NCBI GenBank assembly: GCA_963764805.1
Contig: CAVXUB010000001.1
Location: 744,001 to 808,000, forward strand
Reading direction: 5' to 3'
DNA length: 64,000 nt
DNA from: CAVXUB01 sp963764805
GTDB taxonomy: Bacteria > Actinomycetota > Acidimicrobiia > Acidimicrobiales > Bog-793
Numbering within the stretch: the first letter of the stretch is position 1; every line of letters begins with the position of its first letter. Below the pieces are notes generated by a model that saw nothing but the letters and a program-made list of their open reading frames with translations, ran no database searches and had not been told where the DNA came from. Positions 1 through 8,487 of this stretch are shown piece by piece. The position numbers were made by a program, and so were the translations under genes.

Positions 1-2
1 AT

Positions 3-239
3 CGAGCAGCTCCGGACGGCACGGTCGTCAGGCTCTCTGCAGCAGATCCGCTCAACGTCGCCGGCATCCTCACCCCCGGCAAGCGGGTGCCGGCATTGCG
101 GACCAACAGGCTCACCCTTCTCGACGGCGTGCCGGTCGAGGACGAGGACGGAGACTCCAAGATGGCGGCACGACGTGGGCCGGCACCATCGGTCCGATCG
201 CCCACGCACCAACCGCCCGCCGCGCTGACACACGCTTGA
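3..239 (+). CDS. C-terminal end of an Lhr-like ATP-dependent helicase (partial)
   Basis: Open from the left edge of the window, this frame encodes 78 residues before a TGA. The stretch SAADPLNVAGILTPG followed by RVPALRTNR and DGVPV matches the extreme C-terminus of large Lhr-type DEAD/H helicases of actinobacteria, DNA-repair enzymes of about 1,500 residues. Only this tail is visible, so no catalytic motif can be checked. The last 25 or so residues are Pro/Ala/Arg-rich and look like a variable tail. The gene converges with the secreted-protein gene that ends at 560, and the gap between them holds two palindromes. Family recognition rests on the short tail alone. Confidence 0.6.
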   Translation, partial: RAAPDGTVVRLSAADPLNVAGILTPGKRVPALRTNRLTLLDGVPVEDEDGDSKMAARRGPAPSVRSPTHQPPAALTHA

Positions 240-321
240 GCCGGGCCCGGGTCGGGTCGGGCGGCGGTCCGCTGACGAACTGACGAGCCTGGTGTCTCTC
301 GACCGCCTGCCGCGCCCCCTG

Positions 322-365
322 CTGGGTACCTTTTTAGGACACCCCTGTCGGAAAAAAGTACCCAG
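322..365. repeat. REP-like palindrome, copy 1
   Basis: The arms CTGGGTAC and GTACCCAG bound an imperfect inverted repeat: CTTTTTAGGACA faces TGTCGGAAAAAA around a CCCC loop, so 15 of the 18 inner pairs match. The T-run lies inside the stem, so it could act as a terminator in both directions. A second, related copy starts 48 bases after this one ends. Similarity between the copies outside the pairing constraint suggests a repeat family rather than one terminator. Confidence 0.6.
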
Positions 366-412
366 AAGGCGCCTCTTGGGCTGGGGGCGTTCCCGGGGGG
401 CCGCCTCAGCAG

Positions 413-456
413 CTGGGTACCCTTTTAGGACACGTTTGTCCTAAGAACGTACCCAG
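413..456. repeat. REP-like palindrome, copy 2
   Basis: The outer arms CTGGGTAC/GTACCCAG are the same as in copy 1. The inner arm TTTTAGGACA pairs with TGTCCTAAGA around a short CGTT loop. Stem length, loop size and the AGGACA core are shared with copy 1, while the loop and the mismatch positions differ. It may be a bidirectional terminator or a member of a dispersed palindromic family. Confidence 0.6.
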
Positions 457-559
457 AACGACGTCCCTGGGCGGGTGGTTGAGCCGAGGTGCCCCTCAGC
501 CCGCAGCCGAAGCCCGCAAGCCCGCAAGCCCGCAGACGACGCTCAAGCCGGCACGGCGC

Positions 560-1441
560 TCAAGTCCGCTTGGCGGGCGAGTAGAGCAGCGTCGTGGCGA
601 GGTAGTCGTTCGTGTTCTCAGTCTCGCCGCCCCCAAGCGGCGTGCAGATGTCGAAACCGCACGTGTAGTCGAAGTTGATCGGGAACACGACGAAGGCGCA
701 CATGTTGGGGATGGCGCCTGCCGCGATGTTGGCGGCGCTTGGTGGACAGTCGATGCTCGAGTCGGACGGCGTGAAGGGCGTCGAGGACCCGGTCTCCTCG
801 ACCGGCCCAGTGAAAGTGCCCCAGCTCGAGTTGGGCCACTTCTCGGTGAATCCGTCCCCCGCCGAGTTGTCCGCCACGCACTGCAGTGTGCCGGGCAGGC
901 CTCCGAAGATCGACCCCAGCGTTCGCACGGTGGTGCACTGGTTGTAGGAGGTGTGGTGGTAGTCGCTCGCCGTGTTGGGGCCCCGGTTGTAGTCGGTCAG
1001 CACCACGATGTTGTTGAGGTCGCAGTAGGACTGGGCGTTGGCGAGGTCGGTGGCTGCCAGTGTCGAGCAGTAGACGCCGACGACCCAGTAGCCGGCGTTG
1101 CAAGAGCCGAAGAAGACCGGGCAGTCAGCAGTGGTGGTCGGGCAGCTCGAGTTGGACGGGCCGCCCAGCCAGTGGATGTGGTACTTGACGAGCTCGCCCC
1201 CCGTCAGGAGATTGTTGGGCTTGGCTGAGAGCTTCCCGCAAGCCGTGTTGCCGATGCTTACGGCACCTGCCTGCGCCGGCGTAGAGACGGCAGAGACAAC
1301 AGTGGCAGTCGTCACGGCGAACATCGAGATCGCTGCCAGCGAGATGATCCACAACAGGCGCATCGGCTTGCCGATGCGGTGCCGCACGAGGCGAAGACGA
1401 AGCCCCCGGTGCGACCTCCGAGTGGTGCGCGCAAACGCCAT
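560..1441 (-). CDS. Secreted cysteine-containing protein of unknown function
   Basis: The product has 293 residues. The chosen ATG follows a good ribosome-binding site (AAGGAGA about seven bases upstream); an upstream ATG in frame lacks one. Residues 1-25 are Arg-rich, followed by a hydrophobic segment (IISLAAISMFAVTTATVV) and an Ala-Gln-Ala cleavage-like site, which together form an export signal. The mature part contains about ten cysteines, many Ser/Thr/Asn and several Trp, typical of a disulfide-stabilised extracellular protein. I recognise no family or catalytic motif. It stands alone, converging with the Lhr-like gene and diverging from pfkA. Confidence 0.6.
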   Translation of the reverse strand: MAFARTTRRSHRGLRLRLVRHRIGKPMRLLWIISLAAISMFAVTTATVVSAVSTPAQAGAVSIGNTACGKLSAKPNNLLTGGELVKYHIHWLGGPSNSSCPTTTADCPVFFGSCNAGYWVVGVYCSTLAATDLANAQSYCDLNNIVVLTDYNRGPNTASDYHHTSYNQCTTVRTLGSIFGGLPGTLQCVADNSAGDGFTEKWPNSSWGTFTGPVEETGSSTPFTPSDSSIDCPPSAANIAAGAIPNMCAFVVFPINFDYTCGFDICTPLGGGETENTNDYLATTLLYSPAKRT

Positions 1442-1703
1442 GACGATGTCTCCTTCCCCAGCCGCGACGTGCAGGCCGCGGACTCCCCAGTGCCACACGC
1501 AGTGGCCACACGCCAGCGGCCACAACCCAGCTCCGTGATCGTAACCGGGCGAGAAGCGGTTGTCATGCTTAGTTTCCACGCGGTCAGTTTCGCGATCAAG
1601 GCGGAACCGACATCAGACCTCATGACGTGCGAGGCTGTCGGTGCGACCGCGAAACGACCGACGACCGACCACACAACAACCACCACCTCACAAGGGGCTG
1701 ATT

Positions 1704-2735
1704 ATGCGGATCGGAGTACTGACCGGCGGCGGTGACTGCCCGGGACTGAATGCCGCCGTGCGCGCCGTCGTGCGCAGTGCCGAGCACAGGGGGACCGACG
1801 CCGTCGTCGGGTTCCTCGACGGCTGGCGCGGTGTCATCGACAACCGCACGATGGCGCTCGATGTCTCGCGTTGCCGCGGCATCCTGCCGCGTGGCGGCAC
1901 CATCCTCGGCACCTCGCGCACCAACCCCTACAAGGTCGATGGCGGTGCCGCTCGGGTGCACCAGACCCTCGAGGCAGAGAACATCGACGCCCTGGTGGCG
2001 ATCGGCGGCGAGGACACCCTCGGCGTCGCCAACAGGCTGTCCGGTGAGGGTGTCAACGTCGTGGGGATCCCGAAGACGATCGACAACGACCTCTCCGCCA
2101 CCGACTTCACGATCGGCTTCCACACCGCCGTGCAGATCGCCGCAGACGCCATCGACCGCCTCCACACGACCGCCGAGTCGCACGACCGTGTGATCGTCTG
2201 CGAGGTGATGGGGCGCCACGTCGGATGGATCGCCACGTATGCCGGGATCGCCTCGGGGGCGGCCGTGATCCTCATCCCGGAGGAACCTTTCGACATCGAG
2301 AAGGTCTGCGAGCACCTCCGCCATCGACATTCCAAGGGCCGCTACGCCTCGATCGTCGTCGTCGCGGAGGGCGCCGCACCCGAGCACGGGACGCTCGCCG
2401 TGACCTCACGGGAAGTGGACCAGTTCGGTCACGAGCGTTTGGGCGGGATCGGGAACACGGTGGCGGAGGAGATCGAGCGGCGGACCGGTTTCGAGTCGCG
2501 GGTGACGATCCTCGGCCACATCCAGCGAGGCGGCACACCGAATGCGTTCGACCGGGTCCTCGCAACGCGATTCGGCACAGCGGCAGTGGAAGCGGTTCAC
2601 GAGGGGGACTTCGGCAAGATGGTCGCCCTGCACGGGACGAGCATCGAGCGGGTACCGATCGCCGACGCCGTCGCCGGCCTGAAGAAGGTCGATCCCGCCC
2701 TCTACCATGGCGTAGCGGAGGTGTTCCTCGAGTAG
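1704..2735 (+). CDS. pfkA: 6-phosphofructokinase with pyrophosphate-type active-site residues
   Basis: This 343-residue enzyme phosphorylates fructose 6-phosphate in glycolysis. GGGDCPGLNAAVR at residues 8-20 is the phosphoryl-donor loop, PKTIDND at 123-129 is the catalytic segment, and the MGRHVGW motif binds substrate. Two positions separate donor specificity in this family. Residue 104 is Asp (GGEDT) and residue 124 is Lys, where ATP enzymes carry Gly; the Asp/Lys pair is known from pyrophosphate-dependent actinobacterial PFKs. The ATG is preceded by AAGGGG. The longer in-frame extension upstream has no homology-like content. The donor is inferred from these residues only. Confidence 0.9.
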   Translation: MRIGVLTGGGDCPGLNAAVRAVVRSAEHRGTDAVVGFLDGWRGVIDNRTMALDVSRCRGILPRGGTILGTSRTNPYKVDGGAARVHQTLEAENIDALVAIGGEDTLGVANRLSGEGVNVVGIPKTIDNDLSATDFTIGFHTAVQIAADAIDRLHTTAESHDRVIVCEVMGRHVGWIATYAGIASGAAVILIPEEPFDIEKVCEHLRHRHSKGRYASIVVVAEGAAPEHGTLAVTSREVDQFGHERLGGIGNTVAEEIERRTGFESRVTILGHIQRGGTPNAFDRVLATRFGTAAVEAVHEGDFGKMVALHGTSIERVPIADAVAGLKKVDPALYHGVAEVFLE

Positions 2736-2784
2736 CGAGGCGCCGCCGCCATCCAATCACCGAGCTCGGACGTATATACGTGCG

Positions 2785-3366
2785 ATGAGGCGCGGCCAGA
2801 CCCTCGACGAATCCCCGACAGACGAGTCGTTGCTCGCCGGCATGGCACTCGGCGACGAGAAGGCGGGCGTCGCCTTCGTCCGCCGCTACCAGAAGCGGGT
2901 CTTCGGCTTGGCGATCGGCATGGTCGGCGACTCCGCCCTGGCCGAGGACATCGCCCAGGAGGCTCTGATCCGGGTGTGGAAGCACGCTCCGGTGTACGAC
3001 GCCCGCCGCGGCGCGGTGGCTACGTGGGTTCTCACCATCACCCGCAATCTGGCAGTCGACGCGATGCGACTGCGCCGCGCCATCCCGATCGATCCGGACG
3101 ATTTCGCCGGGCTCGGGTTGGTGACGGGCGATCGCGGTCCGGAGGACCGAGCGGTCGCCTCGGACGTCGTGAGAGAAGTACGGGCCGCTCTGGCGGGGCT
3201 GCCGGTCGAACAGCGGCGGGCACTCGTGCTGGCCGCCCTCTACGGCCACACGGCGGCGGAGGTCTCGGCGATGGAGAGCATCCCGTTGGGGACCGCCAAG
3301 ACGAGGATCCGCGGCGGGATGATCAAATTGCGAGCGGCGATGGCAGCGAAGGAGAGCCGGCCATGA
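2785..3366 (+). CDS. ECF-type RNA polymerase sigma factor
   Basis: The product has 193 residues. The region 2 helix (AEDIAQEALIRVWKH, about residues 53-67) recognises the -10 element. The region 4 helix-turn-helix (about 125-180, with HTAAEVSAMESIPLGTAKTR) recognises the -35. The Pro-Leu-Gly-Thr-Ala-Lys-Thr-Arg pattern is typical of SigK/SigL-like ECF factors controlled by membrane zinc anti-sigma factors. The stop overlaps the start of the next gene as ATGA, so the pair is translationally coupled. The regulon cannot be read from this sequence. Confidence 0.9.
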   Translation: MRRGQTLDESPTDESLLAGMALGDEKAGVAFVRRYQKRVFGLAIGMVGDSALAEDIAQEALIRVWKHAPVYDARRGAVATWVLTITRNLAVDAMRLRRAIPIDPDDFAGLGLVTGDRGPEDRAVASDVVREVRAALAGLPVEQRRALVLAALYGHTAAEVSAMESIPLGTAKTRIRGGMIKLRAAMAAKESRP

Positions 3367-4088
3367 CCGGTGAAGTCCCTTACGGCTCAGATTGCAGCGA
3401 AACAGAAGAGGATCTCGTCGAGCTGGCCCTCGGCACACTGACGGGCCGGCGGCGGGCAGAGGCGCTGGCGCACCTCGAGGGATGCCCGCGGTGCGCGGCC
3501 GAGGTGGAGGAGCTCTCCCGCACGGCGGACCAGCTGTTGCACGTGGCCCAACCCGTGGAGCCACCTGTGGGTTTCGAGTCACGTCTGTTCGACAAGCTCG
3601 GTGTCGACCAGGCGCATCCGCGTCGGGCGAAGGTGCGTCCTTTCTCGCTCAGGCCGGCGGAGCGGCGCCGGACGGCATCACTGGGCGCCGCGGCAGCGGT
3701 CATCGCAGCTGTCGGCTTCGGCGTCGGCGGTCTCGTGCTCGGTCACCACGCCCCCGTGCCGGCGCAATCATTGGACGTCAACGGGTGGCAGTCGACCGCA
3801 CAGCTCGTGGCCACATCGAGCCACCAGAGGATCGGCGCCGTGTACACCTACCCGGGAAAGCCGGCCTGGCTGTTCATGACGGTCGACGACGGGACCGCAA
3901 ACGGCTGGGTGGAGTGCGAGGTGCGCGTCGCCGGCGGAAAGGTCGTCGATCTCGGCACCTTCAGGCTCGTCGACGGCTACGGCTCCTGGGCTTCTCCGGT
4001 TCCGGTTCCGCTCAGCTCGATCAGGACTGCGCAGATCGTGAGCGGCAAGTCCCAGGTGATCGCCACCGGGAGCCTGCAGGCGACCTAG
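3363..4088 (+). CDS. Zinc-binding membrane anti-sigma factor (RskA-like)
   Basis: This 241-residue protein should hold the preceding ECF sigma factor at the membrane. The N-terminal anti-sigma domain carries the ZAS signature HLEGCPRC (His37, Cys41, Cys44). A single transmembrane segment lies at about residues 105-130 (SLGAAAAVIAAVGFGVGGLVL). The extracytoplasmic part (about 110 residues) resembles the RskA C-terminal domain, including a segment like PAWLFMTVDDG. It starts inside the sigma gene stop (ATGA). Signal-induced proteolysis is the known release route in this family; the signal here is unknown. Confidence 0.87.
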   Translation: MTGEVPYGSDCSETEEDLVELALGTLTGRRRAEALAHLEGCPRCAAEVEELSRTADQLLHVAQPVEPPVGFESRLFDKLGVDQAHPRRAKVRPFSLRPAERRRTASLGAAAAVIAAVGFGVGGLVLGHHAPVPAQSLDVNGWQSTAQLVATSSHQRIGAVYTYPGKPAWLFMTVDDGTANGWVECEVRVAGGKVVDLGTFRLVDGYGSWASPVPVPLSSIRTAQIVSGKSQVIATGSLQAT

Positions 4089-4167
4089 CTATCGGCCCGG
4101 CCCCGTCGACCGGCAACACTCAGCTGAATCCCCGCGTGCTCCAATGTCGAAGTGCTGCAATAGGGCG

Positions 4168-5133
4168 ATGGAAGACCAGATGCTCCCTTCAGCGCCGCTC
4201 CCCGAGAAGCTCGGCCAAGTCCCGTCCTGGTGGTAGCAAGGTCCTCAGGGCCGGGGCCGGGACGGCTCTTTGTCTCGGGGTGGCGGCCGGCGGCTACGGC
4301 ATCGGCGCCGCCGCCACCCACGGTTCTGCTCCCCTCGCCTCGTCGAGCACGACCTCGACTTCCACACCCAGCTCGAGCCCGGGAAGCTGGTCGGGTCCGG
4401 CCGGACGCAAAGGCGCTCGGGGCGGTGGCGGGGGTCTGCTTCGGCCCCGTACCGGCGGCCGTCGTGAAGTCGATCGGCGCCTCCTCGGTCACGATCGAGG
4501 TGACCCGTGGCACCACGTCGAAGACTCTCGTCGTGGACACCGACAGCAGCACCAAGTACTTGGAGGGTCCATTCGACGTCGGCCGCTCGGCGCTGGCGGT
4601 GGGCGAGCACGTGGCGGTCCTTCCCAACCGCCCGAGCGGCGGCAGCGAAAACTCCTCCGGGTCATCGACGACCATCACCGCCGCCGCCATAGTCATCCAG
4701 GCGCCGAGCCTCGGCGGGACGGTGGTCAGCGTGGCCGGCAACGTGATCGTGGTCCAGGACCGGGACGGGTTCTGGAGGACGATCGACGTCTCATCCGCCA
4801 CCAAGTACGAGCAAGACGGCAAGACCGCCTCGCTGTCCGGCGTTAAGAAGGGCGACGTGCTCTTCGCCGCCGGGACGATCTCCTCTGACCACACCACCCT
4901 CGACGCATCGGTGGTCGCCTTCGGCGCTGCCGGCTCCGTGCCCGGGCCAGAGCGATCTGGCGGATGGGGCGGACCGGGTGCCTTCGGCGGACCGGGTGGA
5001 CCAGGGGGGCCGGGTAGACCGGGTGCCTTCGGCGGGCCGAGTGCCTTCGGCGGGACCGGGCGGATTCAGCGGCCCCGGCGGCGCCGGTGCCGCCGGCAAC
5101 TCCAGCGGCTCCGCCGGCTTCCCTCTCGCCTGA
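4168..5133 (+). CDS. Exported DUF5666-like glycine-rich protein (frameshifted)
   Basis: The gene can be rebuilt only by changing frame about three times: a start near 4168, a hydrophobic export segment (VLRAGAGTALCLGVAAGGYG) in a second frame, the main body in a third (about 4425-5050), and a Gly/Ser-rich tail ending in GFPLA at 5133. The body holds two beta-rich modules beginning AVVKSIGASSVTIEV and GTVVSVAGNVIVVQD, which look like DUF5666 repeats. It is followed by repeated Gly-Gly-Pro-Gly and Ala-Phe-Gly-Gly units. The frame changes are probably sequence errors. It sits just after the sigma/anti-sigma pair and could be one of its targets, which is inference. The start codon is uncertain. 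Confidence 0.5.
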
Positions 5134-5176
5134 CTCCTCTGCCGGACAAGGGTCCCGCACGGCTGCGCCCGAAGAC

Positions 5177-6718
5177 ATGAATCGCAACGTCCTTTTCATC
5201 ACGGTCGACCAATGGCGCGGCGACTCCCTGTCTTGCGCCGGCCACCCACTCGTCCGCACGCCTCACATCGATGCACTGGCGGCGCGGGGTGTGCTCTTCG
5301 CCAACCACTGGGCGAACGCCGCCCCCTGTGGCCCTAGCCGTGCCTCGCTCTACACCGGGCTCTACATGCACAACCACCGCTCGGTGCTGAACGGGACTCC
5401 GCTCGATGCTCGCTTCACCAACGTGGCCCGTGAGGCGAGGGTCGCCGGTTACGACCCGGTCTTATTCGGCTACACCGACACCGCTGCCGACCCACGGGAC
5501 CTGGCGGCCGACGATCCCCGGCTGCGCACCTACGAGGGCGTGCTGCCCGGTATGAGGCCCGAGGTCCACGACCCTTACGAGGCGCACAGCCGCGAGTGGG
5601 GCAGGTGGCTGGCGGAGCAGGGCGTCGACGTCCCCTCCGACCCGCACGATCTCTACGAGCCGGACCTCTCCTGGCCCGGGGCGGGGGAGCATGGATCGAC
5701 GTGGGCTCCGGCAAGGTTTCGGAGAGATCAGACCGAGACGGCGTTCATGACCGGCAAGGTGATCGAATGGCTGGAGCGCCACGGCGAAGACCCCTTCTTC
5801 GTTCACGTCTCCTACATCCGCCCTCATCCACCCCGGCGCAACCCGCCCGGCTACCACGACCTCTACGCCGCCGAGGACGTGCCCGACTTCGTCGGCCATA
5901 GGACCAAGGACGAGGAGAAGGAGGTGCACCTCCTCAACCGGGTGCTGCTGGGCATCCCGGTCGTCTCCGCCCCCGACGACGAGATCGAGCGGAGGCAGAC
6001 CCGCGCCACCTACCACGGCATGCAGTCCGAGGTCGACGACCAGCTCGGGAGGCTGTTCGGGTACATGCAGTCGGCGGGGCTCGCCGAGTCGACGCTGGTG
6101 GTGCTGACGAGCGACCACGGCGAGATGGGTGGCGACCACTGGTTCATGGAGAAGCTCGGCTACTTCGACGAGAGCTACCACGTCCCGCTGGTGGTCGCCG
6201 ACCCGACCCGGAGCGGCGACGGCGGGCGGGGCTCGGTCGTCGGCAGCTTCACCGAGTCCGTCGACGTCTCCCCCACGATCCTCGCCTGGCTCGGGCTGGA
6301 GGTGCCGCTGCAGATGGACGGCTGGCCGTTGACGCCCTTCCTCGCCGGCGAGCCGCCCGAGCACTGGCGGGACGAGGCGCACTACGAATGGGACTTCCGC
6401 AACCCGCAGACTCGCCTCGCCGAGAGCCTCCTCGGCCTCCCGATGGACCACTGCTCACTCGCCGTCGTGCGCACAGCCGACCTCAGCTACGTGCAGTTCG
6501 CCGCCGACTCCGAGATCCTGCCGCCCCTGCTGTTCGACCTTCGTGAGGACCCGGGCCGCCTGCATGACCTGTCGGGCTCCGCCGACCATCTCGGCCTGGC
6601 GCTGGAAGGGGCGCAACGCCTCGCCCGCTGGCACATGAGGAGCTCCGAGCGCACCTTGTCCGGCTCGCTCCTCAGCCCCACGCACGGCTTGGTGAGCTAC
6701 CGGGACAGCTGGCGCTGA
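5177..6718 (+). CDS. Sulfatase-superfamily hydrolase, phosphonate monoester hydrolase type
   Basis: The enzyme has 513 residues. DQWRGD near residue 11 supplies metal ligands. CGPSRAS at 51-57 is the sulfatase signature, whose Cys51 should be converted to formylglycine. TSDHGEMGGDHW supplies further metal and proton-transfer residues. The overall pattern (VDQWRGD, YTGLYMHNHRSV, GYDPVLFGYTDT, HVSYIRPHPP, ATYHGMQSEVDD) follows rhizobial phosphonate monoester hydrolase closely, more than classic arylsulfatases, so diester or phosphonate substrates are likely. No signal peptide is seen, so it should be cytoplasmic. The ATG at 5177 was chosen because the family begins just before this segment. The formylglycine-generating enzyme is not in the window. 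Confidence 0.85.
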   Translation: MNRNVLFITVDQWRGDSLSCAGHPLVRTPHIDALAARGVLFANHWANAAPCGPSRASLYTGLYMHNHRSVLNGTPLDARFTNVAREARVAGYDPVLFGYTDTAADPRDLAADDPRLRTYEGVLPGMRPEVHDPYEAHSREWGRWLAEQGVDVPSDPHDLYEPDLSWPGAGEHGSTWAPARFRRDQTETAFMTGKVIEWLERHGEDPFFVHVSYIRPHPPRRNPPGYHDLYAAEDVPDFVGHRTKDEEKEVHLLNRVLLGIPVVSAPDDEIERRQTRATYHGMQSEVDDQLGRLFGYMQSAGLAESTLVVLTSDHGEMGGDHWFMEKLGYFDESYHVPLVVADPTRSGDGGRGSVVGSFTESVDVSPTILAWLGLEVPLQMDGWPLTPFLAGEPPEHWRDEAHYEWDFRNPQTRLAESLLGLPMDHCSLAVVRTADLSYVQFAADSEILPPLLFDLREDPGRLHDLSGSADHLGLALEGAQRLARWHMRSSERTLSGSLLSPTHGLVSYRDSWR

Positions 6719-6820
6719 GCGCCTGACGCCGGTTTCGGGATCATTCAGGCTCATCCGATGTGCAGCAATCGACGTCCTATGTCGATTACTGCGCGCGAGA
6801 TTTCATCCGGGGCCGGCACT

Positions 6821-8461
6821 TCACTCCTGCCCGAACACGACGCGACCACCGGCGACCGTCATCACGACACTCGCCTCACCGATCTCTTGCGGGGAGCCGG
6901 CCAGGATGTCCCGATCCAGCACCGCGAGATCGGCCCTCATGCCGACCTCCAGCTGGCCCCGCTCGGCTTCGCAGTGGTTGACCCACGCCACGCCGCTCGT
7001 CGCCGCCGCCAACGCCGTCGACAAGGAGACGGCCTCCTCGGGGAGGAATGTCTCGTCGCACTCGGAAGTGCCCGCACGCCCCACACGAGTCGAGAGGCTG
7101 CGATTGACCGCCGCATGGATCCCCTGGATCGGGTCGGGGCTGGAGACCGGCCAGTCGCTTCCGAAGGCGAGGCGGCCGCCTAGAGAAGCAACCGTTCCGA
7201 TGCGGTACTGCCATCCGGCCCGGTCGGCCCCGATGAGGGGCAGCGTGTGCTCCTCCATCTGAGGATCTAGGACCGCCCATATCGGTTGGAAGGTGGAAGT
7301 CACACCGAGGCTGCCCAACCGGCGCAGGTCGTCGGGATGGACGAACTGCAGGTGGGCGATGTGGTGGCGATTGGCAGACCGGGAGGCCGGCGGCAAACCG
7401 GCGACCGCATCAAGTGCCAGGGTCACCGCCCGGTCGCCGATGGCATGGAAGTGGACCTGGAAGCCGTGCTCGTCGAGGATCCGCACGGCAGCGTCGAGCA
7501 GTTCCGGCTCGATGAAGGGCTCCCCGCGGTGCGTATGGTCGCCGGTGTCGTAGGGGCGGGACATCGCTGCGGTCAAGGTCTCGCAGATCCCGTCGACCAT
7601 CACCTTGACGGTGGTGGCCCTGAACCGGCCCCGCCCGCGCCCAGCGCCAGCTAGCTCGCGCCGTGCCAGCAGGTCGTCGATCTGCTCCAGTCCCCTGTTG
7701 CGATCCCACCAGAGGGCGCCGACGACGTCGGCCGTAAGCGTCCCGTCCTCCGCCGCCCTCCGGTACGCCTCGAAACTATCCTCCACCCCGATCTCCACCG
7801 CCCTCCCCACGATGGCGTCCTGCCAGTAGGTGATGCCCAGCGAGTGCAGCCTCTGCTGTGCGACCTGCAGAGCGGCGGCCAGCTCGGCGGCTCCGGTGGG
7901 CGGCACCAGGTCCCCGACCAGCCGCATCGCCCCCTCGTGCAACAAGCCGCTCGGCTCGCCGCCGGCACCCCGCTCGACACGTCCGTCGGCCGGATCGGGA
8001 GTATCGCGATCCACACCCGCACGCCCCACCGCGGCCGGGGACACCCATGCGCCGTGATGATCACGGTTCGGCAGGAAGACCGGTCGTCCGCCGGCCGCAG
8101 CCTCCAGGTCCGCCGCCTCCGGCTTGCCTCCCGGGAACCCTTCCAGGGACCAGCCGCCTCCGAGGACCCAGGCGTCGGGCGGCAGCGCCGCCGCGTAGCG
8201 GCTGATCGCCTGCAGGTACTCGTGCCTGGTCTTGTAAGGGGTGAGGTCGCAGCGGAGCGACTCGAGCCCGGCACCGACTGCGTGCACGTGGGCGTCGCCG
8301 AAGGCGGGGATGACGAGTTGCCCCGCGATGTCGATCGTCTCCGTCCTGCCCGACGCCAGGGCCGAGATCTCGCCAGCACCGCCGATGGCGACGATGCGGT
8401 CACCGCCGATCGCCAGGCTGTCCTCGCGGCGGCCGAGCAGCCTGCCGCCGCTGAGGATCAA
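6821..8461 (-). CDS. YtcJ-type amidohydrolase
   Basis: The 546-residue protein has the metal-dependent hydrolase layout. A short N-terminal beta-sandwich strand is followed by DAHVHAVG (the His-X-His metal pair near residue 57), a central TIM barrel with FHAIGDRA and HHIAHLQFV, FGSDWPVSSPDP with the conserved Asp, and a C-terminal strand ending MTVAGGRVVF. This is the Amidohydro_3/YtcJ group, whose natural substrates are mostly unknown (N-acyl or ring amides). It is directly downstream of the secreted phosphoesterase gene on the same strand. The start is the first ATG of the conserved region; an earlier non-ATG start is possible. Confidence 0.85.
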   Translation of the reverse strand: MILSGGRLLGRREDSLAIGGDRIVAIGGAGEISALASGRTETIDIAGQLVIPAFGDAHVHAVGAGLESLRCDLTPYKTRHEYLQAISRYAAALPPDAWVLGGGWSLEGFPGGKPEAADLEAAAGGRPVFLPNRDHHGAWVSPAAVGRAGVDRDTPDPADGRVERGAGGEPSGLLHEGAMRLVGDLVPPTGAAELAAALQVAQQRLHSLGITYWQDAIVGRAVEIGVEDSFEAYRRAAEDGTLTADVVGALWWDRNRGLEQIDDLLARRELAGAGRGRGRFRATTVKVMVDGICETLTAAMSRPYDTGDHTHRGEPFIEPELLDAAVRILDEHGFQVHFHAIGDRAVTLALDAVAGLPPASRSANRHHIAHLQFVHPDDLRRLGSLGVTSTFQPIWAVLDPQMEEHTLPLIGADRAGWQYRIGTVASLGGRLAFGSDWPVSSPDPIQGIHAAVNRSLSTRVGRAGTSECDETFLPEEAVSLSTALAAATSGVAWVNHCEAERGQLEVGMRADLAVLDRDILAGSPQEIGEASVVMTVAGGRVVFGQE

Positions 8462-8487
8462 GTCGGGCGCGGCGCTCAGCGGGGCCT

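Larger units (their letters stand above)
240..559. other. Convergent intergenic region with two palindromes
   Basis: This 320-base gap lies between two converging genes. Apart from the two related hairpins listed separately I see no gene, RNA or promoter in it. The remainder is G/C-rich and includes a C/G-rich stretch between the hairpins. Confidence 0.5.

Noticed and set aside
479..1228. A 249-codon plus-strand frame opposite the secreted-protein gene
   Set aside because: It is a high-GC shadow rich in Arg, Val and Gly with no family resemblance; the opposite strand has a signal peptide and ribosome-binding site.
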